From DAISKN01 sp963716925 (lineage in GTDB: Bacteria > Acidobacteriota > Vicinamibacteria > Marinacidobacterales > SMYC01): a stretch of DNA of 64,000 nucleotides. The translations under genes were made by a program, and so were the position numbers. The notes under the pieces are model-generated. The model did no database searches, was not told the DNA's origin, and saw only the letters and a list, made by a program, of their open reading frames with translations. Shown piece by piece: positions 32,624-39,902 of this stretch (positions are counted from its first letter, which is position 1; each line of letters opens with the position of its first letter). The stretch is taken from contig CAVQUX010000014.1 in NCBI GenBank assembly GCA_963716925.1, positions 310,001 to 374,000 on the forward strand, in the 5' to 3' direction.

Positions 32624-35004
32624 CGCTCATCGCCCTCACCGGTTGCCGGGAGCCGAGTCCGCCGCCCCGGCCGATTGCGCCTCACGTGCTCCTCCTCCAC
32701 CTCGACGGGTACCGCGCGGACCTCACGCGCGAGCTGCTGGAGCAGGGACGACTCCCCAACCTGGGCTTGCTCGCATCGCGCGGGCGCATCTCTTACGAGG
32801 CGGCGACGGTGGACAAATCGGAGACGATGAAAGTCATTCCGTCGTACCTCACGTCGCAGCTCGACAGCTCTCTCCTCGGAGTCGTGGGATGGTGGCAGTT
32901 CGACCGGAGCGACTTCCGCTTCCGCAACTACTGGCTCGACCCCGCCGAGGTGGTGAGCTATGCCCTGGGCCTCGGCTATCCCCGCGCTCCCACCATCCAG
33001 GACTTCCTTTCGGCGCGAGGGGATAACCTCGTCTCGGGGATGAGTCTCGCGCGTCGCGGGGTTCCTTTCCTGAACTACGGGCGCGCCTACGTCGAGGGGA
33101 TCGAGGCCGTGGGAAGCCAAACCTACCTCCGGCAGGCGGACGCGACCATGAGCGCCTTTCTCGACATCCAGCGTCGAATCACGGAGCGCTCGGAGCCTTC
33201 GCCCGCTCTCTCAACGCTGGTTCTCGCCGCCGCGGACGAGTTTTCCCACGCGGTGGGTGTGAGCGTCGCCGATGGCGCGACGGAACACTGTTTCGAGCGC
33301 GAGCAGGAGGCCGATGAGACCGCGTTCCGGCTTCTCGATGAAGACCCGGAGCTGGATCGGCCGTACTTCACCCGGGTGGAGCGGTCGACGCTCGCGAACC
33401 GCGCCGAGCGGATCTGCATCGAGCTTCCCCTCCTCGCGGAAGAGGGCCGCCGCGCCCACCCGAGCTACGTGCTTTCGATGCTCGTCCTCGACATCGAGCT
33501 CGGCCGCCTTCTCGAGGCCTTCAAGAACATCGGAAGCGCGGATGGAGTCTCGCTCTTCGACCGTACGCTGTTCCTCGTGTTCGGCGACCACGGCATGGTC
33601 GATACGCCGAACGGATTCCCGCAGGGTGAGCCGTTCATCGAGTATCTGAACCGCCGGCTGTCGCTGTCGACCGAGACGGGTGAGCTCGGCATCGACGATT
33701 CTCACCTTCCGCAGCGACTGAAGTACCCCGAGCTCGCAATCGAGTGGCAATCCCCGGAGATTCGGCGGCTCACCTCCGAAGCCGACATCTGGGCCCGCGG
33801 GTTCTTCGACGAGCTCAAGGAGCTCCTCCGGGACAACCTGCACGAGAGCTACTGGTGGCTGTTCTTCCTTCGCGCCTTGTTCATCGATCCCCGCCTGGAC
33901 CAGGAGATCGGACCTTTCTCCGAAGAGGCGACCGCCGTTTTCCGGCAGATCTACCTCAGAGGGCTCCCCGCCTATGGAACGGCGGAGGTCGAAGCGAACC
34001 GCGAGCTCTTCGACCGGCAAGTCCGGCTCGTCTACGGCGGCGGCGCGCTGAACAACGCGGAGCTCTTCCTTCCCGTCTGCGAGAGTCCGGACTCCTGCGC
34101 CTGGGGTCGGAGGCCGAGCCACGCGGAGATTCTGGCTTATCGCGGGGGCGCGCTCCTCGGCGCGCTCCGGGAGCACGACGCGGTGGGGTTGATCTTCATC
34201 CGGAAGAGCAACGAGCTCTTCTCCGACTCCGCTCCCCTTCCCGACCGGTGCGAGATCGAGGTTCAGGATCGCGCCAGGAATCGAGGGACCATCACCGTTC
34301 TCCGCGATCCCCGGACCGACGGGCTCTCGTTTCACTACCGCACCGAGCCGGGCTCGCGGCGAGATCCGCTGGGCTACGAGGAGTGGGGTCGGGGCGAGGG
34401 AACCTCCGGAAGCTACAACGAGTGGAACGACCGAACGCTTCACGAGGACTACGTCAACGTGGTCGGCGGTGTGGGCGCGTACCTTTACTCGAACCACTCC
34501 GCGATCGGGGACGTTCTCCTGACGCACGCTTCCGGATGGAACTTCGGGGACAACCTCGGGGGCCACGGGGGGGTCCATCGGCTGGAGAAGACGACGTTTC
34601 TTCTCGCCTCCGGCCCGGGCATCGTGCCGGGTGAGCTGCGGGCGGTCACGGCCGAAGGGAACGCGCGCCACTTCCCGACGCTCCTCGACCTGACGCCGAC
34701 GGCGCTCGAGTGGCTCGGACACTCGCGCGAGGAATTCGCCGTCTTCGGTCGCGACGAGTTTCCGCGCTATCTCGACTCCTGGATTCGCTCGCAGCGGGGA
34801 GAGATCCTCTCCCATGTCGATCGCATGGACTCCCTCGAGCGCGCGAAGGCGGATGCGGCGATGGAGGAGCTCTCGCTCCAGCCGCTCCTTCCGCGGATCG
34901 AGAGGCTGCTCCTGTTCATCGAGGCCGGACGCGAGACGACTATCGAGAGCGCGAGAGCGCCGAAGCTGCTGGGTAACTCGCTCGACCTTCCGCGAGACCG
35001 CTGA
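32593..35004 (+). CDS. Lipoprotein of the alkaline phosphatase/nucleotide pyrophosphatase superfamily
   Basis: An 803-residue protein with a lipoprotein signal (WMAATLIALTGC) and a type I phosphodiesterase core. HVLLLHLDGYRADL supplies the first metal aspartate, VDKSETMKVIPS the usual nucleophile region, and FGDHGMVDTPNG and LGGHGGVHRLEK later metal histidines and aspartate. It is much longer than usual (400-500), with inserts in the middle. Likely hydrolyses phospho- or sulfo-esters outside the cytoplasm; substrate unknown. Divergent from the aminotransferase and convergent with the PATAN protein. Confidence 0.85.
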   Translation: MKPVLPWMAATLIALTGCREPSPPPRPIAPHVLLLHLDGYRADLTRELLEQGRLPNLGLLASRGRISYEAATVDKSETMKVIPSYLTSQLDSSLLGVVGWWQFDRSDFRFRNYWLDPAEVVSYALGLGYPRAPTIQDFLSARGDNLVSGMSLARRGVPFLNYGRAYVEGIEAVGSQTYLRQADATMSAFLDIQRRITERSEPSPALSTLVLAAADEFSHAVGVSVADGATEHCFEREQEADETAFRLLDEDPELDRPYFTRVERSTLANRAERICIELPLLAEEGRRAHPSYVLSMLVLDIELGRLLEAFKNIGSADGVSLFDRTLFLVFGDHGMVDTPNGFPQGEPFIEYLNRRLSLSTETGELGIDDSHLPQRLKYPELAIEWQSPEIRRLTSEADIWARGFFDELKELLRDNLHESYWWLFFLRALFIDPRLDQEIGPFSEEATAVFRQIYLRGLPAYGTAEVEANRELFDRQVRLVYGGGALNNAELFLPVCESPDSCAWGRRPSHAEILAYRGGALLGALREHDAVGLIFIRKSNELFSDSAPLPDRCEIEVQDRARNRGTITVLRDPRTDGLSFHYRTEPGSRRDPLGYEEWGRGEGTSGSYNEWNDRTLHEDYVNVVGGVGAYLYSNHSAIGDVLLTHASGWNFGDNLGGHGGVHRLEKTTFLLASGPGIVPGELRAVTAEGNARHFPTLLDLTPTALEWLGHSREEFAVFGRDEFPRYLDSWIRSQRGEILSHVDRMDSLERAKADAAMEELSLQPLLPRIERLLLFIEAGRETTIESARAPKLLGNSLDLPRDR

Positions 35005-35013
35005 ACCCGGGAC

Positions 35014-35841
35014 TCAGCGCTTGCCCAGAACGCTTCCCAGCCCCTCGGTGTCCGAGTCCTCGACGGTATCCTCCGGCTCGTCGGCGTCGACCACCGGAAG
35101 CGCATGGACGAGCTCGGTCACCGGGGCGATCCAGTCGAGCGAGCGAAAGGCCCAAAGGAGCTGACAGACCTCGAAGTCCGAAAGCTCGGAGCCGGCGCAG
35201 GCCTCGGCGATGGTCTTGGGGCCGCGGAGGTCGGAGAGGAGCTCGAGCGTCGCGGGCTCGAGATCCGAGCGGGACGAGCCTTCCGCCGCGGCGTCGCTCG
35301 TCTGGTAGACGGCGTCGAGCGATCCGATGCCGCCCGTCACCCGCCTCCAGCTCGTCACCTGGCGCACTCCGTCCGCCACCAGCTTCGGCGTGGGAATGCG
35401 AAGGGTGATGGTCTCCTTCTCGAGCTCCTTCACCTCGAACGCGTACTCCGCTTCCGTCCAGGTGAAGAGGCTCAGGACGATGGTGCGGACCTGGCCGATG
35501 ACGCCCTGGACCAGGTCCTTGGGAGTCAGGACGTGGTTCTCGACGAGAACGGTGCCGAAGCGCTTGGTGGGGCTTACGAACTTGGTGAGATCCATCAGGT
35601 GATCGAACCGCACCTTCCCCGCCCTCAGCAGGTAAGGTCCGAGGCGATCGTCGGCGGACGAGGAGCGTGCGAAGACCACCCGCCCCGACTGGAGGACGAC
35701 GGTCTTCTCCGCCTCCAGGCTCCGGAACCGGAGCTCACCGGTCGCCCCCGTGGCGCAGACCGAGAGCAGGAGATCGCAGAAATCGAAGCTCTGGTTCCAG
35801 CAGTCGAACGTCCCCCTCAGGGGTACGGGGGTTCGGACCAA
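35014..35841 (-). CDS. DUF4388 (PATAN-domain) protein
   Basis: A 275-residue protein from a TTG start with a good GCAGGAGG site. LRGTFDCWNQSFDFCDLLLSVCATGATGELRF is the opening of a PATAN/DUF4388 domain (abridged), which recurs in gliding-motility and two-component proteins of Myxococcota and Acidobacteriota. The middle (RFGTVLVENHVLTPKDL) is also typical. The C-terminus is acidic. Probably a cytoplasmic signalling adaptor. A TACAAT -10-like element lies at 35890-35895. Confidence 0.85.
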   Translation of the reverse strand: MVRTPVPLRGTFDCWNQSFDFCDLLLSVCATGATGELRFRSLEAEKTVVLQSGRVVFARSSSADDRLGPYLLRAGKVRFDHLMDLTKFVSPTKRFGTVLVENHVLTPKDLVQGVIGQVRTIVLSLFTWTEAEYAFEVKELEKETITLRIPTPKLVADGVRQVTSWRRVTGGIGSLDAVYQTSDAAAEGSSRSDLEPATLELLSDLRGPKTIAEACAGSELSDFEVCQLLWAFRSLDWIAPVTELVHALPVVDADEPEDTVEDSDTEGLGSVLGKR

Positions 35842-35921
35842 GCACGGCCTCCTGCGGTAACGGACTCGAATTACTAAGGGTACTCTTTCATTGTAGGGTA
35901 AGACTCGCGTCGAGGGTAGCG

Positions 35922-36914
35922 TCAGGGCCGTTCGACGTTTCCCAGGATCGAGAGCGCGGTGCCGCTGAAAATTCGAGTTTTCTCCGCGGCGGGGACGTGA
36001 AGGCTTTCGATCGAGCTGACAGCGCGGTCGATCGATCCCAGAAGGTGCGGATAGTCGCTCCCCATGACCATGTGATCGGTCCCCACGAGATCCCGCAGCA
36101 GGTTCAGGGTGTAGGGGCTGAAGGTCACGGTGTCGTAGTAGAGCTTCTTCAGGTAGACGCTCGGGAGCTCGTCGATGTTCACCCGGCACTCGGCGAAATC
36201 CCGAAAGCCGTTGTCGAGCCGCTCCATGAGCCAGGGGATGGCGCCCCCGGCGTGGCCCACGATCCACCGGATGTCCGGGAGCTCGCGGAGAAGGCCGGAG
36301 TAACAGAGCTTGGCTACAGCGAGCGTGGTATCGCAGGGAAAGGCCACGAGCGGACCGAGCACGTACTCCTGGAAGTTCTCGGTATTCGCGGGAAGCATGG
36401 GGTGGATGAAGATCGCCGCTCTCCTCCGGTTCGCCTCCTCGAAGAACGGCCGGTAGCGAGGGGAGGTGAGCGCCCGCCCCTGAACGTTCGACATCAGCAC
36501 GACGCCCTGCATCCGAAGCTCGCCGAGGGCCCGGTCGAGCTCCTTCAGCGCCTCGTCGGGCGCGTCCATGGGGATCGAGGCGAAGCCCATGAACCGTCGC
36601 GGGTACTTCCAGGTGAGCTCGGCGTAGGCGTCGTTCACCATGCGCGCGATCTCGGGTTGATGCTCGGCGGCGGCGAAATAGACGTTCGGAGTCGAGAGCG
36701 ACAGGACCTCGACGTCGATCGAAACCCGGTCCATCGCCTCGAGCCTGGCTTCGGGGTCGGTCATCGGCGGGGTGATGCCGAAGAATCGCGCGCCGCGGAG
36801 CTTGATGATCGCGCGCCCCGTCGGGTCGGTGTCGAAGGTGAAGTCCGTGGAGAGCTCCCGGATCTTGTCGAAGTAGCTATTCGGGTAGTAGTGCGTGTGA
36901 AGGTCGTACTTCAT
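35922..36914 (-). CDS. ACMSD-like amidohydrolase
   Basis: A 330-residue metal hydrolase of the aminocarboxymuconate-semialdehyde decarboxylase-like family (Amidohydro_2): H6-T-H8 in DLHTHYYP, IFIHPM, WIVGHAGGAIPW and VMGSDYPH, the expected zinc ligands and catalytic aspartate. Members decarboxylate or hydrolyse aromatic ring-cleavage products. No signal peptide, so cytoplasmic. Its ATG overlaps the stop of the preceding gene (ATGA). Confidence 0.9.
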   Translation of the reverse strand: MKYDLHTHYYPNSYFDKIRELSTDFTFDTDPTGRAIIKLRGARFFGITPPMTDPEARLEAMDRVSIDVEVLSLSTPNVYFAAAEHQPEIARMVNDAYAELTWKYPRRFMGFASIPMDAPDEALKELDRALGELRMQGVVLMSNVQGRALTSPRYRPFFEEANRRRAAIFIHPMLPANTENFQEYVLGPLVAFPCDTTLAVAKLCYSGLLRELPDIRWIVGHAGGAIPWLMERLDNGFRDFAECRVNIDELPSVYLKKLYYDTVTFSPYTLNLLRDLVGTDHMVMGSDYPHLLGSIDRAVSSIESLHVPAAEKTRIFSGTALSILGNVERP

Positions 36915-37522
36915 GGTCGAGTCCTCTGCCAGGGAAGTCGCCCGGTGGTCCGTTCCTCGAAGGCGGCGCGCGCCGAAGGGACGGCGATTCCCTCGAAGCG
37001 CACGTTCGTCTTCTTCGCGCGCTCGGTCCAGGACGAGAGGAGCTTGGTGTGGGCTCCCTTGTCGGTGTGCAACTGGTCTCCGTCGACCAGAAGCCTTTCC
37101 TCCAGCTCGCGCGCGGCGCGGCCGAGGGCCTTGCGGTCGAATCCGCGGCCGAGCTCGTCGAGGCGCACCGCTCCGTAGCGCTCGACTTTCTCGAGGAGCG
37201 CCTTCGCGCGGGCGGAAAGACCCGAGGTCTGCCAGTCTTCTCTCGACGTAGCGACCGCGAAGAGCTCAGGCCAGAGCGATCGGTGAACGAAGGTCTCCTT
37301 CTTCGCGATGAGCTTTGCGCGGAGAAGGTCCGGCTCCTCTTCGAGACTGGTGAGGACGGCGAAGATCTCGTGGGAGCGGGCGTGAGACCACCAGGACCCC
37401 GAGACGGCCTCGCCGGTAACCATCGCGGTCACGCTCGGCAGCACCGGGTCGGTCACCAGGAGGATCCCGTGCTTTTCGATCTCCCGGAGCACCTTCTTTC
37501 CGACCGGAGGCGCCGCCATCGC
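36911..37522 (-). CDS. Uncharacterised protein coupled to the ACMSD-like gene
   Basis: About 203 residues from MAAPPVGKKVL; an upstream in-frame ATG at 37576 is possible. Not assigned to a family with certainty. Visible features: a conserved-looking block SVTAMVTGEAVSGSWWSHARSHEIF, then KKETFVHRSLWPELFAVATSREDWQ, then a helical DELGRGFDRKALGRAARELEERL that could be a winged-helix unit. It resembles uncharacterised proteins with a helix-turn-helix-like C-terminal part. Its stop overlaps the next gene, so the two are cotranscribed. Confidence 0.75.
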   Translation of the reverse strand, partial: AMAAPPVGKKVLREIEKHGILLVTDPVLPSVTAMVTGEAVSGSWWSHARSHEIFAVLTSLEEEPDLLRAKLIAKKETFVHRSLWPELFAVATSREDWQTSGLSARAKALLEKVERYGAVRLDELGRGFDRKALGRAARELEERLLVDGDQLHTDKGAHTKLLSSWTERAKKTNVRFEGIAVPSARAAFEERTTGRLPWQRTRP

Positions 37523-37626
37523 TACGTCGCTCGAACGGGACGGGAAGTGGAGATGCGCTTCATGGCTGCCGATCAATGATAAAGGATCGCGGGCGCGATC
37601 TTGGAGCGTTCCGGAGGGAGGCTGGA

Positions 37627-39804
37627 TTGAGGAGCTTGGGAGTAGTCATCGCCGCGATCGCCGTGGCAGCGGAGGCTCAGGACACGCGATATCCGCCGCT
37701 CGGGGAAGGAGTCCCCGGGCCCGAGCTCTGCGGCGAGGCGGGATTTCTTCCGCTCGGCGGCCAGATTCCCGGTCCGGAGGACGCGAGTGCTCTCGCGCCG
37801 TGGCTCTCCGACTTGCGCCACTGGCGGAACGAGCGCCGGATTCGCGCCGGCTACGACGACACCGACTATTCGCGTCCGGAGCTCTCCTGGACAGAGAGTG
37901 CTTTCGTCGAGCATCTCCTCATGATTCACGACCGGTCGTTCTACGATCCGGAAGCGCGCCGGTACCAGATCGACCGCCTCCTCGACGATCTCGACGGGCG
38001 TTTCGGCGGCATCGACGCCGTGCTCCTCTGGCACAGCTATCCGAACCTGGGCATCGACGATCGCAACCAGTACGACCTGATTCGAGACATGCCCGGCGGC
38101 GTCGCCGGCGTGCGGGCGGCGGTGGAAGCGTTCCACCGCCGCGGGGTGCGCGTTCTCTTCCCCATCAACCTGTGGGACCAGGGAACGCGGGAGGAGGGTG
38201 CCTCCGATCCCTCCGCCATCGCGCGCCTGATGGCGGAGATCGGCGCCGACGGCCTGAACGGCGACACGCTCGCGGGCTTCCCCCGCGTCTTCCGGGAGGA
38301 GTCGGACAGGGCGGGGCGGCCGCTGGCGCTCGAGCCGACGGACTCGCCTCCGGCGATGGCTCTCGCCTGGAACACCATGAGCTGGGGTCTTTGCTGGAAG
38401 TACTCGTTCGCGCCGCTCGCGAGCACGTTCAAGTGGCTCGAGCCCCGGCACATGGTCCACGTGGCGCCTCGCTGGGGACGAGACAAGACGAACGATCTTC
38501 AGTTCGCCTTCTTCAACGGCGTCGGCATCGTGTCCTGGGAGAACATCTGGGGCATCTGGAACGAGCTCACCGCGCGCGACCGGATGGCGCTCCGGCGCAC
38601 GGCGGCGATTCTGCGCTCGTTCCCGGTGCTCCTCACGAGCCGCGAGTGGCAGCCGTTCTGGCCGGCGGAGCAGTCTGGAGTTTTCGCGAGCGCGTTTCCC
38701 GGCGAGTCGCAGACGCTCTGGACGATGGTGAATCGCAACGAGCACGACGTCGCCGGAAAGCAGTTGACCGTGGCGCACGCCGACGGCGCGCGGTACTTCG
38801 ATTTGTGGAGCGGGGTGGAGCTTTCGCCCGAATTGCGCGAGGCTTCGGCGACCCTCGACTTCCGTCTCGAAGCGCGTGGATTCGGGGCGGTGCTCAGGAC
38901 GACCGCTCCTCTCGACGAGCGCGCGACGGCGCTTCTCGCCCGCGCCCGGAATTGGTCGGCCTCGCCGCTCCAGGGAGAGTCCACCTCCTGGGCTCCCGCG
39001 CGTCAGACCCTTGTTGCGGTTCCTCCGACCGAGCGCGCGCAAGATGCGCCTCCGGGGATGGTCCGCATCGAAGGCGGACCCTACCTGTTCGCCGTATCGG
39101 GAGTCGAGATCGAAGGAGGCGACCTCGCGGGCGTCGACGTGCAGTTCCCCTGGGAGGACGTTCCCCGCCGGCACCACCGCCACCAGGTGACCGTCGATCC
39201 GTTCTTCATCGACCGCCATCCGGTCACGAACTCGGAGTTCCAGACCTTCCTCGAGAGGACGGGCTATCGCCCGGAGGACGATCACAACTTCCTGAAGCAC
39301 TGGAGCGGAGGGACCTATCCCCCGGGATGGGGCGACAAGCCAGTCACCTGGGTCTCCCTGGAAGACGCGCGGGCATTTGCTCGCTGGGCGGGCAAGCGCC
39401 TTCCTCACGAGTGGGAATGGCAGTACGCGGCGCAGGGCTCGGATGGGCGGCGGTATCCGTGGGGAAACGAGTGGGATCCGAAAGCAGTGCCGCCACTCGA
39501 TAGCGGCCGCAGCATGGGTCCGCCTGCGGACGTGGGCGCCTTTCCCGCTGGCGCGAGCCCCTTCGGCGTCGAGGACCTCGTGGGAAACGTATGGCAGTGG
39601 ACCGACGAGTACGTGGACGACCACACGCGAGCGGCAATTCTTCGCGGGGGGAGCTACTACCGGCCCCAGGGATCGCGGTGGTACTTCCCTCAGGCGTACG
39701 AGCTCACGACGCACGGAAAGTACTTGCTCATGGCACCTTCGCTCGATCGGTCGGGTGCGGTCGGGTTTCGCCTCGTAGTCGATGCCGTCCGCGGCGTCCA
39801 TTGA
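37627..39804 (+). CDS. TIM-barrel-like domain fused to a SUMF1/formylglycine-generating-enzyme-like domain
   Basis: A 725-residue exported protein. The TTG start follows GGAGGGAGG and opens LRSLGVVIAAIAVAAEAQ (signal peptide); an ATG 51 bases upstream is possible but lacks such a site. Residues about 90-400 look like a glycoside-hydrolase-type barrel (VLLWHSYPNLGI, GVRVLFPINLWDQ, GADGLNGDTLAG). Residues about 460-725 are a SUMF1 domain: MVRIEGGPYLF, FIDRHPVTNSEFQTFL, KRLPHEWEWQYAA, NVWQWTDEY and ILRGGSY. The active-site cysteines of true sulfatase activators are not evident, so a sugar- or ligand-binding role is likelier. The stop codon overlaps the next operon's promoter. Confidence 0.85.
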   Translation: MRSLGVVIAAIAVAAEAQDTRYPPLGEGVPGPELCGEAGFLPLGGQIPGPEDASALAPWLSDLRHWRNERRIRAGYDDTDYSRPELSWTESAFVEHLLMIHDRSFYDPEARRYQIDRLLDDLDGRFGGIDAVLLWHSYPNLGIDDRNQYDLIRDMPGGVAGVRAAVEAFHRRGVRVLFPINLWDQGTREEGASDPSAIARLMAEIGADGLNGDTLAGFPRVFREESDRAGRPLALEPTDSPPAMALAWNTMSWGLCWKYSFAPLASTFKWLEPRHMVHVAPRWGRDKTNDLQFAFFNGVGIVSWENIWGIWNELTARDRMALRRTAAILRSFPVLLTSREWQPFWPAEQSGVFASAFPGESQTLWTMVNRNEHDVAGKQLTVAHADGARYFDLWSGVELSPELREASATLDFRLEARGFGAVLRTTAPLDERATALLARARNWSASPLQGESTSWAPARQTLVAVPPTERAQDAPPGMVRIEGGPYLFAVSGVEIEGGDLAGVDVQFPWEDVPRRHHRHQVTVDPFFIDRHPVTNSEFQTFLERTGYRPEDDHNFLKHWSGGTYPPGWGDKPVTWVSLEDARAFARWAGKRLPHEWEWQYAAQGSDGRRYPWGNEWDPKAVPPLDSGRSMGPPADVGAFPAGASPFGVEDLVGNVWQWTDEYVDDHTRAAILRGGSYYRPQGSRWYFPQAYELTTHGKYLLMAPSLDRSGAVGFRLVVDAVRGVH

Positions 39805-39829
39805 CACTGCCCCGGGACGGTTTTAGAAT
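39801..39829 (+). promoter_or_regulatory. Near-consensus sigma70 promoter for the TonB-receptor operon
   Basis: TTGACA (39801-39806), 17-base spacer, TAGAAT (39824-39829). The -35 box overlaps the stop codon of the preceding gene. Predicted start is near 39836, giving a leader of about 66 bases to the receptor ATG, which has GGAGG at 39894-39898. Confidence 0.75.
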
Positions 39830-39902
39830 ACGCCGCCATATCGGTCCGGATCTCGGAACCTCCCGCAGGCGTGGTAGTTACTAGGACGAATCTGGAGGCT
39901 TC

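Noticed and set aside
33211..34815. A 534-codon minus-strand frame
   Set aside because: Antisense of the phosphodiesterase lipoprotein, no recognisable motifs.
37573..39807. A 744-codon minus-strand frame opposite the SUMF1 fusion
   Set aside because: Composition typical of the antisense of a GC-rich gene; the plus strand has clear domains and a ribosome site.
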